A stretch of DNA of 64,000 bases from Mercurialis annua. Its lineage: Eukaryota; Streptophyta; Magnoliopsida; Malpighiales; Euphorbiaceae. A program made the position numbers and the translations under genes. Position 1 is the first letter of the stretch; every line of letters begins with the position of its first letter. Shown one piece after another: positions 12,119-26,160 of this stretch. The notes under the pieces were generated by a model. It ran no database searches and was not told the DNA's origin. It saw nothing but the letters and a program-made list of their open reading frames with translations. The stretch covers positions 39,895,001 to 39,959,000 of the forward strand of contig NC_065577.1 in NCBI RefSeq assembly GCF_937616625.2, given 5' to 3'.

Positions 12119-13290
12119 AAAATAATTTAATAATTTTTTAGAACTTGAATATCAATCTCTCTTTTGAATTTGTATCTAATTAAAAATTAATGTCAAAATT
12201 GGCATAATTTATTTATTTTATTTTTAGGGAATTAATAAAATTATGTAATTCAGTTAATCAAAATAACTAACCCGAACAAATAACTGTTTTTGTTATGTTA
12301 TAGTAATTCTTTTATAATTAAATTTTTATAATATCTAGTTGGAAAAGATTTTCCATTTAGAATCTAATTATCTTTGCACTCAATTTGATTAAATAATTTT
12401 GTTGGCAAGATTTTTGGTTGGATACAGAATTTAAACAGAAACTTATAAAAAAAGTTATAATATGTCTAATCTTTCTATACTATTCTTTTATCCACTGAAA
12501 AGATTGGTATTTTATTTCTACAGATATAATTTAATAATAAAAAAATGTTACTTAAATCAGAGAATATTTAGTAATAAATTTAAATTATTGTGCAATGTAT
12601 TATTTAAAAAATAATAATACGCCGGCAACTATATACAAGTAGATCTTATGAAATCAAAACCAAATTTTAGTTTAAGAGACAACTTCTAGCTCTATCAACC
12701 AATACTTCACATGCAAATGCAGGCCAGAAAAATAAATATATGAGAAAAATATTGTTTTTTGTTTAACAAGTTAAATTGGTGATTGAACTGATGAACTCGT
12801 AAGTATATACCGGCGACGTTTGATTTTAAAACACTATCTTTCGTAATTTTTAAGCTATAAATTTTTCTAATTTAAAATAAAAAATCAAATGAATATTAGT
12901 AGTTTGTAGTTTAAAAAACACACTCAGTTTGTCGATTTGAGATCAGTTACACCCATTCCAACATCAAAATACTAATAAAGTGATAAGTCTTTTTTAAAAA
13001 GGCTACAAATTTGGACTCTTTTGATCTCTAATTTTAAATTAAAGGGCCAAACTGAACTTTTACTAAAACTATTCTTTTTCAATTTCAACTTTTTTACAGT
13101 GTTACTTACTTTTTATTTTTACTTACATAACAGCCCCCACACATCACTGAGATTTCCTGCATTCAATTCACCATTTCTCATTAATACCCTCATGACGTGT
13201 GTATCGGGAACACTCCTCAAATATACTTCAATTTTTCCCCATAATTAATAAAAAAATTACCCAAAAATATTAAAAATAAAATTATTAATT
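12119..13290. other. Intergenic sequence upstream of the DVL gene
   Basis: AT-rich distal upstream region with no transposon ends recognised. The open frame 13021-13248 is low-complexity. Confidence 0.4.
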
Positions 13291-13298
13291 ATTAATGG

Positions 13299-13325
13299 TG
13301 GGCCTCTCGAGGCAATGAAGGCCCA
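13299..13325 (+). promoter_or_regulatory. Pair of site II (TCP-type) motifs in the DVL promoter
   Basis: TGGGCC at 13299-13304 and GGCCCA at 13320-13325 lie about 50-75 bp upstream of the TATA box. TGGGCY elements are bound by TCP factors in plant promoters. The role here is inferred from motif and position only. Confidence 0.4.
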
Positions 13326-13371
13326 GGTGATACCCACTGCCACACCCATCTGCCACCATTTTCACTTAACT

Positions 13372-13382
13372 TATTATAAATA
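13372..13382 (+). promoter_or_regulatory. TATA box of the DVL gene
   Basis: attataaata lies at the right place for transcription starting near 13.41 kb, giving a leader of about 220 bp before the ATG at 13629. Confidence 0.55.
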
Positions 13383-13525
13383 CTAACCCTAACTCACCAC
13401 TACTCTCTTCTTTCATTATTAACTCACATTTCAGTTTTGCTCTGTAATAATTTCTTCACAACTGAAACCACTTGAAAACCTCTGGAAACCACTTGAATCC
13501 CTTTCGAAACCCATTTGAAACCCTT

Positions 13526-13540
13526 ATGAAACTCATTTGA
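13526..13540 (+). promoter_or_regulatory. Four-codon upstream ORF in the DVL leader
   Basis: ATG AAA CTC ATT TGA (M-K-L-I-stop) lies about 90 bp before the DVL start, inside a run of near-repeats of the type gaaacc-n-cttgaaa (about 13461-13545). It could dampen translation of the peptide if the leader includes it. This is inference. Confidence 0.4.
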
Positions 13541-13628
13541 AACCAACCCAAAAAGACCATTTCTTTGAGCATTTTCAACAAATTCTCAAATTTTTTGTTG
13601 AATTTAGGTAAATTGGTAAAATTCCTAT

Positions 13629-13895
13629 ATGGCTACTCATCTCACTCATAGTTCAAGTGCACCACCACAGTTTTACTTTGATGAAAAATGGAAGCTATCC
13701 AAAAAAGAAGGGTCATCAAGAAGTACAAGATCTTCAATTTCTCCACTCATGAAAAGCTCATCATCAACATCTCAAAGAAGGTGTTCTTTCACAAGAAAAT
13801 GTGCAAGATTAGTTAAAGAACAAAGAGCTAGATTTTATATCATGAGGAGGTGTGTCACTATGCTCATTTGTTGGAGAGATTATAGTGATTCTTGA
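13629..13895 (+). CDS. DVL/ROTUNDIFOLIA4-like small polypeptide
   Basis: Encodes an 88-residue member of the plant DVL (DEVIL)/RTFL family, small non-secreted peptides that localise to the plasma membrane and limit polar cell proliferation, altering organ shape when overproduced. The signature is the C-terminal conserved block, about residues 52-84: C52, the K-C-A-R-L stretch with C58, KEQRARFYIMRRCV with C75, then MLICW with C81. The N-terminal half is variable and Ser/Thr-rich, as in the family, with a FDEKWKLSKK segment at 17-26 typical of the RTFL7/8-like subgroup. There is no signal peptide and no intron, as usual. The ATG at 13629 is the only sensible start: it lies in frame just before the variable region and follows a plausible TATA box and leader. 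Family assignment is firm; the exact paralogue (RTFL7/DVL8- or RTFL8/DVL11-like) is suggested by domain wording and gene neighbourhood. Confidence 0.93.
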   Translation: MATHLTHSSSAPPQFYFDEKWKLSKKEGSSRSTRSSISPLMKSSSSTSQRRCSFTRKCARLVKEQRARFYIMRRCVTMLICWRDYSDS

Positions 13896-16800
13896 AAATA
13901 AAAACCACCCAAAAAAAAGTTTAAAAAATATTGAATCTTGAAACTATAAATAGTTTTCTTGATTTTCTTTTTCTTGGGTGATTTTGCTTTCAAGAAAGCA
14001 AATTTCTAGGCATTTTCTTGGAATCTAAGGAGGAAGAAGAAGAGATTAATACACATGTATATAAAATAGTTTGATAGACTATAGTTTTTTTATTTTTATT
14101 TTTTACATTTTGAAGTTGTATTTTGTTTTTGTTTTCTTGGGCTAGATTTTTTGGGATCTTGTTTAAGTAATGAAACTGTTATGAATTATGATAAATATAG
14201 AGAGATTTTGATGTTGATCCAACTGAATTTTTTTGTTTCTTGATTTTTGTTTGTGGGTTTTCTTGATTTTTGGGTGACTGAAAATTATGATGGGATTTTG
14301 ATGTGTGATCTCACATGGTGAAAGAGAGAGAAAGAGATTCCATTCAACCATTGCAGGTGAGCTAGCTCTATATGGATCTGGTGTGCTCAACAGCATTAAA
14401 TGTTATTAATATTTTAATCTAATTTCTTAATGTGTTTTTTTTTTTAAATTTGATTTTGCACTTCAGTTAATTAAATTGTATGAAGCAAATTAGATGCCTT
14501 TTTCAGTGTTTTAAGAACTAAAATGTATAGTTACGAACTATAACTCAAATGATACAAGTGTCAGACAACATTCTGTTAAAATTCGCCTACTAGTACGGAA
14601 AAGAATCCCTCCTTTCCGAATGATACAAGAATTAAACCGGATTGGTAGGTTTAATTGGTTCGATAAGGAAATGAAAGTCAATTTAATTTTTTAAAATAAA
14701 AATAAAAAATGTAAATTAATCCAATTAAACTGAAAAATATTGCAAATACATACTTGTTTTTTTTTTATTGAATTGGTTAAGTTAGTAGTTGAATCTGTTG
14801 AATTATTTCCAAAACGTTAATATTTTCCTTTTAAAAATAATTGTTTACCAAATTAGCTTAATCAGGTTGTTAAATTTAATACTAATTATTTGAAAGAATT
14901 TGAATTTGGGATAATTAATGTTTAAATTGGTGACCTCAGATGACTGTATGAGAAAGCAAATAAATACTAATTTTGGTTTACTGCTACAATTTGTAGAGTA
15001 AAAAGATGCTTACAGGTTGTGATGCAGTCATTTCTAGTATTTTAGGTTGATAGGAGAGAGGGCACAAATCACAATGTTTTGTGTTATCTAATCTAAATGA
15101 CCATTATATCTATCTTTTGTCAATTGACCCTGGAATTGGACCACTTTGACCACTTATCTTCTTTGAGGGTATTTTTGTCAGATTATATTTACTGTGGATT
15201 TTTCTGTAATTGACTGTCACAAAATCAGTGAGATAAGGGTCATCAAGAGTTTCATCACTTTTCTACCATTGCTAAGAATTTTTCAGTTATTATATTGAAA
15301 TGTTAGTAAATTTTATCCCATAAAAATCAATGGGATTCATTAAATTCTTTATATTTCTTATTATAATTTCTTTGATCCTAGCCAAAAGTACATCATTTTT
15401 TATCTCTATACTTTATTTATTAAAATTAATGTAAAATTATAAAAATTACACTTCATGTTTGATCCTTTTTTTAATTTTTAATTAAAAACGACAAAAATTA
15501 GAACTATTCAGAATTGTAACATTGGAGTAAAAGACATCTTAGAAAACCATGCATTTCCATCCGGACTTTCCTCTCCTACCAAAGATTACAAAAATATTAT
15601 TTAGAAAAACATTAAAACACTAAAAATAATCAACAATAAGAAATTGAAGTCCAATATCGGTCGCTGAAATTTAGACGAATTTTTTTACAACCATCACATG
15701 GTCAACACGTAGTACGCTCACCGTTAATTAGTGGACTATTGATTTGGTTGATTTTATTATCTGAGTATTTTAAGATTTCTTTTTTTATTGTTTTTCATAT
15801 TTTTAATCTTTTTCGCATATATTTAATTATATTGAATGTTATGCATTGTTCTTTAAGTGTTTATTAGATGTCTTTTAAATTGTTTTTTCGTGTTTTTTTG
15901 TGTTTATTCAATTTTTGGTGTACTTTGGCATACTAATACCAAAATTAAACAAGTTTAGATGGATTTATTTTTAGTTTTGTTTGTGCTTTTTAATCCAGTA
16001 TTTGGTAAAAGCAAATTTAAGTATCTTGTGATATTAACGTTTTGCCCCAGTAGTTCAATACATATTTTTTTCAGATAATTTTTGAAAAAAAAATCCCTTA
16101 ATTTTATAATATAATGAAATTCAATTAATTTATCTATTAATAATAAAGTAAAGTGAATCTATTTTAAAATATTTCAATGTGCCTTTAACTTGTACTGAAT
16201 TCAATTAGTAATTTTTTTTTTAATAATTTCCAATTATTATTTTTTTAATTTTTTTTATTAATTCTGAACTTTTTTCAAGAACTTTGATTTTCAACTCTTT
16301 TTAGCATCAACTAACAGAAAATTAAAACAATTAACATTGATCTGTTGAACTAAATAATTACTACTATTCCCTTTGTCCTTATAAGATGGAAAATATTGTT
16401 AAAGTATCCTTGCAGAATTTATCATATGAGTATTAAATTTACATTTTGATATCAATGACATGTACTTCAAATGAAATAAGTGTTAAACAATATTTTTTAT
16501 ACCGTGTATTTAATTTCTTCCACAAACGCTTTTTCTTTCATGATTAAAAAACTTACAAGTTGATTTTTGATAAAATTAAAATTAAAATATATAATGCTAC
16601 CATCCAATAATTTAATTAATAACACAAATAATAAAATTTGTTGCGGTTTTGATTTTTATAAATTATTAATACATATTAATTAATTCATTAAAAATATTTT
16701 ATAGATGTCCTAATTAATTCGAAACTTTTACTAATTTCTTTATCATTAAGAACTCATATATGTATTCAAGTTTTCATGAATATTTATTTTTAGTTAATGT

Positions 16801-18460
16801 AAAGGGAAGGGAAGAGTATTATGACATTCACCTCAAATTTAAATCTCATAATTTATTTTCTTTATTATCAAAACAAGAAACTCAAATAAAGGAGTTTACA
16901 GTACAAAAATAGAAAATAACAGCTGGGATATTTCCTGTTATTTATATACTGTGGGTGTGGACTGACTAGTTTGATGGTGGTATTATGGAAGTTCTGACTA
17001 TTCAATTAAACAATTTGAAACCATTGGAAATCATAAAACTTCAATTCTAAAATATGTATTAAAGCCTCTCTCAGTAATTTTAATTTAATGTTCTGTATTT
17101 TTTATAATCTATTGTGTTAAATAACAGAAAATTATACATGTAATGTCTGAATTTTTACAAACCGTTAGTTTAGTATCTGAATTTTTATGAACCGGTCATT
17201 TTAGTATCGGAATTTCTACTATTTTGAAATAACATTTTGGGCTTAAAAATTGAGCAGACCAATGTGTTTCATGTTCGATCATTAGATTTTTAATAAAACA
17301 GAATAGTATGTTTATAATTGTAGGATTACAATTATAGTTTATTATTTTGATTCGACGTAGATAAATATTCTTATGCATACACTATTATTATTATTTTATT
17401 AAAATTGTAAATAAAGTGTAGTTTATTTGTCAATGAGTTAAATTATAACTCAAATAATATAAGTGCTTAACAGAAATTGGCTAGATTATGGTTTTATTTC
17501 TTTCCACAATGGCTCCTTTTTTTTAATTATAAAAATAAAATATAGTTTATTTAATACATATGTTTAGCAGATTGGTGAAAAAATGACTAAAAATTAATTG
17601 CTAGATATATTTTTTTAAAAGATAAATGCTGGTAGAGTATAATTAAAAAGTCCACACATAATTAATATAATTTTCTGCTAAACACATAACCTTTTTGGCT
17701 TATGATATACAGATCATTATAATTCATTTAATTTTGATACTTTTCCTTGCACAATGAATGAAAAATAATTAAATAATTTTAGAGTATAGTTTTATACTAT
17801 AGTTATGAAATTATTATTATTAATATTATAATAAGGAACAGTACTGTACTTGGTTTGGAAGTATAGGCAGAAGGGGGGTTGGCAACCCATTGCTGACAAT
17901 GAAGCTCCCACAACTACACATGGTTTCACACAAAATCTATTCACCTCCTCTTGATTCATTACTCAATATTGCATAAGCCATTTTATTTTGTTTGTTTTTC
18001 ATTTTGGATGTATACAGAAAAGGAGATATAAAGTGAAAATATATAAATATTGAAATAAAATAATTTTTTTTATAATTTATGTAAATATATAATTAAATAA
18101 TTAAAATTTGGGTCACCAACTTGCATTGGTTTTTCTTGATATGGGTGTGGCTTCATAATAAACATATGGCACCTTTTGATTTATGAGTTTTATTTAATTT
18201 ATAAATTTTAATTGAACATAATTTTTTTTAGCATAATTAAAATAATTTATTATCTTTTTAAATAATAGATTTCAATTTTACCATTTAAGAGGTAGGGGAT
18301 CAGATGAAAAATTATGAAAGATGAATCTTTTTAAAAATTTAGGATTTTTTATTCTATCAAAACGATGGAATTTATTTAAATTTATGAATTATATAAAATT
18401 CAAAATGTTTCTATTCTAATGGTGTTATAATACATTTATCTTGCATGCAAATAATATTTA
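13896..18460. other. DVL 3' region and long gene-free stretch
   Basis: The first 300-500 bp probably hold the DVL 3' untranslated region (no definite poly(A) signal chosen). Beyond that I see only AT-rich intergenic DNA. A small duplicated phrase near 17147-17215 (tgaatttttacaaaccg / tgaatttttatgaaccg) is a short tandem duplication. The minus-strand frames at 14163-14396 and 17196-17378 look like noise. Confidence 0.4.
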
Positions 18461-18725
18461 TAGTTTTAACTCAAGTGTTTGGTAACCAGAAGATAAACTT
18501 CCCAAAAATTATTAAACTTTTTTTCCTCTCTCCTCTCTCTCTCAAATAGAAAACCCTAGCCGTCAAGCGTTTCTCCTTTGTTTTTCGCTTCGGCTGCCGT
18601 CAATGGTTTATTTTTGCCGTTGGCGGTAGCCATTTCTTTTTTATTGCTTTAGAATTAAATAAATGACCGACTCCTTTTCATCTTTTTTATTTTGGTTGGT
18701 AAATCTATCGACAAGGCGCATCAAA

Positions 18726-20747
18726 TGTAATATCCCGTATTTTTTTTTATTATTATTATTAAAAGTTATGTTTATTCAAAAACAAAATTATAAAATAGGT
18801 GCCATGCATGTAAAGGAAGCCATGCATGGACTTAACTCACTTTTGTTTTCCACATAAGCCCATCTCATTCTCTTTTGGATTGAAAAGCCCACCTCTAATG
18901 TGTGCTATAATTTGAAGCAGTAACTAAATCTTGTGTAGCAGTATATATTGTTGCGTTTCCCTTTGATTTTCACGCGTCTCCTTTTCTTCTTCTTTTTTAA
19001 AAAAAAAACTATTCCATCTCGTTACTACGAACCCTAGCCGTCATATTCTTCTTCATGATTCACTGATTTCATACGTCCGAAACTCCTCTCCAATTGCTGA
19101 AATAATCCCGTAAGTTTATCTTTTTAATTTCAGTTTCGTTCGATTATCGTCACGTCTCGATTCTTAACTCGTTCTTGTTCATTTTAGCATCAAACTGGAT
19201 TATGTCTCGTCTCAGCTGTAGTAGACTCAATCCTCTACAATCTTAACATTTGAAATCGTAATTTCGGTACGTAATCTATTCGTTATACGCGCCGTTGTTT
19301 CACCTTTTTTGAATTTAAACGGATGCCTTGTTAAGGTTTGATTTCTGCCGATTTGTTCTTTTCTTGTTAATGTTGTTCATTATGATTTTGAGATGTTAAA
19401 TTGACGTAATAGGTTTTGCTAATGATTCATAAACTGTTCTTGATTGTTTAGTTACTGTGTTGTGATCAATTCTTTTGTTCGTGATTATTGGGTTCGGTTT
19501 CGTCATTGGTTCCAGTTTTCCTTATATTCTGCTCGTTGCTTTGGTTTACATGATCTAATGTTTATTAACTGTGAATGTACCACTCAAGTGTTGTTGGGTT
19601 AGTAATGCATTTTTTTTTGGTTTTGAAAAGGACGGCAAATATTCATTGTTTTAATTATAATGGCCATTGTTTTCTCATAATATTTTGGTGTATGGACTTG
19701 GGTTGTTTTGGTTGGCCTTTTCATATTATAACATATATATCAAATATGGTTGGCTCTAATTTCTTTAATTGGTTGCTGTTTGTATGGTTAAGTTTTCAAG
19801 TGTTTTATTTTTAAATCAAAATTAATAGTGTGTTTATTATTTTGATTAATTATTTCAAGAGTAATTTATAATTTAAAACATATAAAACTTGAAATTCATT
19901 AAATTGATTAAATACCAACTTTAAGAACACAACTTTCAATTATTGTTTTGATTTCTAGATTACTAATTGTTCTCATTATTTTAAAAATAAAAATAGATTA
20001 GTTGCGATTATAATTTAAATTGTTTTTGATAATTAATATAATCGGGAAACAATATTTATATTATTTTCCTATAATTATATAATTACTCGGGTAATTATTA
20101 TTATTTTGAATATTGGCTTAATGTGCCAATTTGGCTAAATTACAATTTCGCTTTTAATTTATTTTCTTAATTTATTTTAGTTAAGTAATTTGTCGGTAAC
20201 TATTGGTTACTTGTGTTTTAAGCTATTGAGCTCCGTTTTAATATTTAATTATTATTTTATCAATAAGTATTATTTTGAAATTATAAACAATGGTTTAAAT
20301 TTTTGATAAAATATTTGGGTCGGGTTAGACTTGGGTCGCCCGACATGTGAGGTAGCTTGGTAGTTATCGGTAACTCGGCTAATCCAATACTTGGAAATTG
20401 ATTTAATTTATTATTTAAATAATATTTAAATAATATTTTTCTGAAATGGATTTTAAAGGGAGAACTCAATAGACCTGCATTGTTGGACATTATAATTGAT
20501 TTGGGCTTTGTGTTTTCTCTGGATTGTTTTACTGTGATTTGTTGTTTGTGCAAATCCTATGTGGTGTCTAGTACTTTCTAGAGTTAGGGTCTGTTTTTAA
20601 TTATTAATTATACTTTGTCTAGACCCATCGACTGTTCGTACTTCAGAGGCGAATCAGAGTTAGGTTGCTTACCAGGTTTCACGTGGAATAGCAAGTAGTG
20701 AGTTTATATCTCTATTTACCTCTTTATTAAGCAAATGTTATATTTTG

Positions 20748-20813
<66 letters not shown>

Positions 20814-21646
20814 CAGCTTTTGAATTGTTTTCGGCATTGTGGATTTGATTTGGAACGTGCTACTCGATGGGCATCATCGGGACTGCGTGCGCACCGGTAA
20901 TGATTATGGTATTAAGGTAGGTTTGAGATACGTCTCACCTTAGTGAGGGCACCGGTGGAAGATACGTCTCCTGGGCTCACTATTTATTAAGTGATAGTCG
21001 GGGATCGGTTATTGAGATACGTCTCACCGACACGACAATGGATTTAGAATTGTGGTTTAGGGTTTCATTGATAATCCATAATGAAAATGTTTTATTAAAC
21101 GTTTTAAAGATTTTTAACTTAATAAATGTAAATGGTTATATAAACTCTACTCAGTAAATCTGACCCCGTTGTTTTCCCAAATTTTCCAGGTTTGTGATTT
21201 GAGCATTTGTCGATCTCCGTTTCTTCATTCCCAGAGGTTCTTTATTTATTTTCAGATTAAAAGAGTCGAACTGTTTTAAACTCTTAGACCGCAGTAGTAG
21301 TATTGGATTATTTATGTTTTAGTCTTATACTTAATGTTTTAGACTATTGTTTGTTGATATAGTTCAACTATGATTTATCGCTTTAGCATGATTACAGTGT
21401 TTATGGAATTATATATATTGCCATGCTGTTAGACATTATTTGCAATAAGCGTATTTCAAATATATGTTGTTATACTGTACTGCTAGATTAGGCTGAAGTC
21501 TCGGTTGCCCCCGAGCATGTGATTTTCTGCAGGTTTAATTATTTTAAATGTTATAAATTGGTTATCCGCAAGGCTAGCTACGGGTTTTGGTACAACCATA
21601 CCCATACCCTAGCGCCGGTCACGATTCATGAAAATGGGTCGTGACA
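18726..21646 (+). repeat. 5' LTR of the LARD (2921 bp)
   Basis: TG...CA ends; identical to the 3' LTR except A at 21233 versus G at 28730, C at 21330 versus T at 28827, and the AT tract at about 20750-20809. It contains an aaccctagccg leader-like block near 19031 and three gatacgtctc motifs (about 20928-21030). The small open frames at 19575-19814 (+) and 20281-20553 (-) are duplicated unchanged in the other LTR and show no protein signature. Confidence 0.95.
20750..20809. repeat. (AT)n microsatellite in the 5' LTR
   Basis: About 60 bp of uninterrupted AT dinucleotide; the matching tract in the 3' LTR is about 50 bp longer. Confidence 0.95.
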
Positions 21647-21650
21647 AACT

Positions 21651-21662
21651 TGGTATCAGAGC
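21651..21662 (+). other. Primer-binding site of the LARD
   Basis: TGGTATCAGAGC, complementary to the 3' end of plant initiator methionine tRNA, lies four bases inside the 5' LTR. Confidence 0.9.
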
Positions 21663-24600
21663 TTTGGTTTCAAACCAAGGCCATATGCATGCTATGTGTT
21701 TACTCTGTTAAGTCGTTAATGAGTCATAGGAACTACTGCGGATATAAGATTCAAGTCTTGTCTTTTGAAACGTCATCTTTTGATTTTTAAAACCTTCTGC
21801 CTACACCGATAGGATCGCGTCGAGTCAGTTGTATTATGTTGATTTGATGCTAACATTTTAAATTGTTGTTGTTTCACTTGGGTGATTATTGTGGGTTTTG
21901 ATTTCTCGGAAAATCTTATATTGGTTATTTTGTTTAAATTCATACTTGGGTATGATGTTATTTACCTTATCTTGTTGATGTTGCATTTTATCAGGAAGAT
22001 AATTTTTGACTTAGTTGCCTTTAATGATGTTAATAACGTTGGGTTATTTAGTGAGTAGTTTTGACTTTGGCCGAGAACATGAATTATTGAAAATAATATT
22101 TCGTTAGACTTGGTCTTGTGTTCTGGTTTAAATGATTTTGATCGTAAAATCTTGTATCACGTTTTGTGAGTTTATGTTGCTGACCACGTGTTGGTTTTGT
22201 AATTCTTTAAGAAAAATTATTTCTGGTCTAACTGGTGTTTTGACATAAAAGTCAGATGAGTAGTCTGAGCATGATACCCTAAAAGGTGATTTTCATTACT
22301 TTGCAAGTAGAATAATTTTTCTCATATTCAAAACTTACTTTAACAAATGATTCGAAAAGAGTGATTTTTTTTGTAATAAAATTATTTTGAAAGGTGATAC
22401 TGTTTTGAAGAATTAATATTACTTTTGTAATTTTATCAGGTTGTGGTTTGTTACACTTTAGTGTCGTTGATTTCATACTCGATTTGCTAGTTATGGCCGA
22501 AGTGTGTGTTTTCTAAAAGTTTGTTAAAGATTAATTGTTTCCTCACTTGGGTGATGAGTCCTATGTTGCTATTTGGATGACGTCGAGCTTCCTATTTAAA
22601 GAAATTGAGATTTTGTTTTAAAGTGCATTTTCCGGATTTACAAGTATTTAGAATACGTTTTATAAACGGTTGTTTTGGGTTTAACTTGGGTCATCCAAAT
22701 TTAGGAGTTGAGCTTGGAAGTTGTAATGACTCGGCTAATTCGATGGTTTTGCGAATTAAGACACTTGGGTACTTTTAGAGCAATTAACTTGTAAAGGAGG
22801 TTTTTCCGGAAAATGAATTTAAAAAAAAAACCATGAGGCTCAAACTTGCACTTGAATTTTTTTATGATTGACTTTAAATTTCAAAATGAATTTTGAAGTG
22901 CACTCTTATAAGATGATATAATTGCAATTTGATTTTGATACGAAAATTTAAGCTTGTTGTAGCATGTCTTGATTTTGGTCTTTTAAATATGTTGGGCTGA
23001 TTTTGTTGAATGTCATGTTTGGTTGAACTATTTTAATTATTTTTATTTTGTCTCTTCGTTTGGAGTAACACGTGAGATGAATTAATTCACGTGGTCATGG
23101 ATGGCTTAACTTGTTGTATGGTCTTAATTTGTGAGTAAGATCTTTGTTTAGACCTTAGTTGCCTTTGTCTTCATTTTTAGTTTCGATAGATTTGGTGTTT
23201 TGTTTGTGAGTCGAAATCTGTGGTTTCGATATAGAGAAAGTTGGGGGAATTTTTTTTTTCTTCCTTGGAACGGTTGGTGGTTTCTGATTATACTGGAAAA
23301 GTATATTGGAAATCCTGACCCGAGATGATAAATCAGTGTATTTAATACGTTGGTGTTTTCATTAAGTTGATTCAGTATGATGCGGGAATTGGTGGTAAGT
23401 TTTGTAAAAATGTACGTGATCTGTTGTTTTCTCTGAATTAAGTTTCAGTTTATTTGGTGTTTTATTGGATATTACTTTATGCTTATGAGTTTTAGTGGAG
23501 ATATTGTTTTGATTTGTTTTGGTGGTATCGTATGATTCGGTAGATTGTAAGTATGAAATTGAAGGAATATTTCAAGGTTGCGTGCGAGAATTTAGTTGTG
23601 CTAAGTGAGGTATATAATTATATGTAGATTATAAAATTTTCGTGGAAAATTTACGATTTTGATTAGAGGATTGTTAGATTAAGGGATTTGGTTATGCTCC
23701 ATTTATGTTTTTTACACTGGAATTTTAAAAGTAAGTTGTTTATTCAAATGTTTCGGTATATTGATATAAAGGTATTTTCGAAAACAAAGAGGTTTGCATT
23801 GCTAAATTTTTACGTCCTGATGAAAAGAAAAGAATTTTATCAAATTTGATTTAAAAAGGGGAATAATAAATTTTTCGGTTGAACGATTTTCTTCAAATTG
23901 TGTTTTTATTTGAGAACGACTTAAACTGTGGATGTTTTGAAACTTCAATGTGTAATTTGAATACGAAGGATTTTTCCATGGTTTGATTTTTACGAAAAAT
24001 AATAAATTATTTTAACAAGTTTCATTTAAAGATAACATAAGTTTTGTCAGTTGAACTGTTTCATAAATTTGCAAACTTATTAAAAAGTAAGGGGAATATG
24101 CGAATTTAAAAATGTAAATAATTTAAAAAAAATCAAGGGTTTACAAAACTGATGATTTTCCAATGGTAAAGGTACTTCGATTTTGGTATATAAAAAGGAG
24201 GTGTAAAATGTTAAGGTTTTTTTTTTAAAAAAAAAAGTGGAAAATTTTGAATATAAAATGTTCCGCGTATTAGAAAATTTTATACTTCCATAAGTTTAGT
24301 TTTGAACATAACTAACAATCCGTAAATTGGTCGTGGCGACTTTTTGTTGTATACGAGGTTGTAGTCAACTAATGGAATAATTTTGAGAAATTAATTTAGT
24401 TTGGATATATGGGCTAGTTGATTTGAAAAAATCGATGATCGTGTTGGTGAGATTCGACAACAAAGTTGGTTGGTCGACACTGTAGATTGATGGTTTAATT
24501 ATTGAGGGTTTTGATATCGTTTTGTTCGGATATTGAATCTTTTGTGTGGAATAAAGTTAAGTCTGTGAAACATAGTTAGTATGTAAGTTGATGATTAGTC

Positions 24601-26160
24601 ACCTTAGATTATTACGACCTATTTATTTTTGAATGGTTGGAGAAATAATTAGGATTGAGATTTTATTACTGATCTGGAGATTCTGTTCTCGTGAGATAAG
24701 TTTACATTTTCTTTTGAATGACGGTAAGAGTTTTTGTGTTTATGATTCACGAAGTTGATGGTATTATAGAATTTGGTGTTAATCGTTGGACCGAATAATC
24801 CTAGTAGTTATTATTTTGGCCGAAATATTATCTAGTTGTTTATTGAGTGATGTTATCGTCTATTTTGATGTAGAGCTTGCTATTAGTGGAAGGGAAGGAG
24901 TGGTGTAGAACGCAAGATGATATTAGATTGTGTTTTCAGTTTTTCTGTTTGAGACGATAGAGTTTGGAATTATAAGAACCATTGTTCGAGCTTAGGGCGT
25001 GTTCTTGCACTTTGATATTGAGGATTTGTTAATCGTTAGGATTCGAGCTGGTTCTGGAAGCCACTCTGGTAAAGAGTAATTGTGGCTCTCAGTTGGATAA
25101 TTGTTGATTATTCACATTATGTTGATCGAGTAATCGTTGGAGCACCAAGTTATTGGAATAAGATTTTTTTTTATTTTTTTTTTATTTTTTTTTTTTGCAT
25201 ATGTATGTTGTGACCGTTTAAATTGCGAATCAGTTTCAGATTTAAAATTTGAGGTCGATTTTTTTTCATAAGGTAATACCCCATATATTTTCGGCGTGTA
25301 TCGTCTTGTGTTAACCTTCCCGAGTGGAAATTTTGTTTGGAGTTATCATTGCAAGAGATTTGAGGCTTTATTCTAGATTATCTTAAGCTTTTCAGTCAAA
25401 ATTTTTGTAGGAGAGTTTGTTTTCCTCGTTTGATTTCAACTAGATATGACGATATCGTTTATGTCAAGTGAAAGTTAGTTTTGATACTTTTCATGACCAT
25501 CTGAAATTGTTTAGTGTATGAGTTGTGGTATTGAGTTTTGTTCGAGGAACAATCTGTTGAGTTTTGCTTATGCAAGTGCTTAAGTTATTAAGCACGAAAT
25601 TCTTATGTTGTGGCTTGTGGTGCCATTTTTAGCATGTTTATTAATTTGGATTTTATCCGACACTCTGGGTGCGTGTTATTAATTGCTGACTAGTTAAGTA
25701 ATGTTGAGTTCCGTTGCTTTTCGAACTTCATGTTGTTTTATCAAATGAATTTTCAAATTTTAAACATTGGTTTATATTGAGGTTTCTCTGGTTCGGATTT
25801 GACTTGGGTCGCCGGACACGTGATTTAAACTTGAAAGTCTTGCTTGACTCGGCTAAGTACCATTTTGTTTTCTTTTAAGTTGTTTTACCAAATGGTTTTA
25901 AAGGTTTCCGGATTATATTTTCAAATGGAACTCGATAGAGTTTAATTGCTGTATGGTTTTGGTTTTATTGGTTACTTGGTTGAGGAATATTTTTAAGAGA
26001 CGGAGTTCGTTAAGCAGAATTATTATTATTGCTGTCCTTGATTACCTTGGGTATTTGGTTCGTGAATTTACGTTGGTTATGTGCATTTTGTATGTAATTT
26101 TATGTTGTATATTACGTTAGTCGTTTTTGCGTTCTAAATTCGAGGACGAATTTTTAATAA

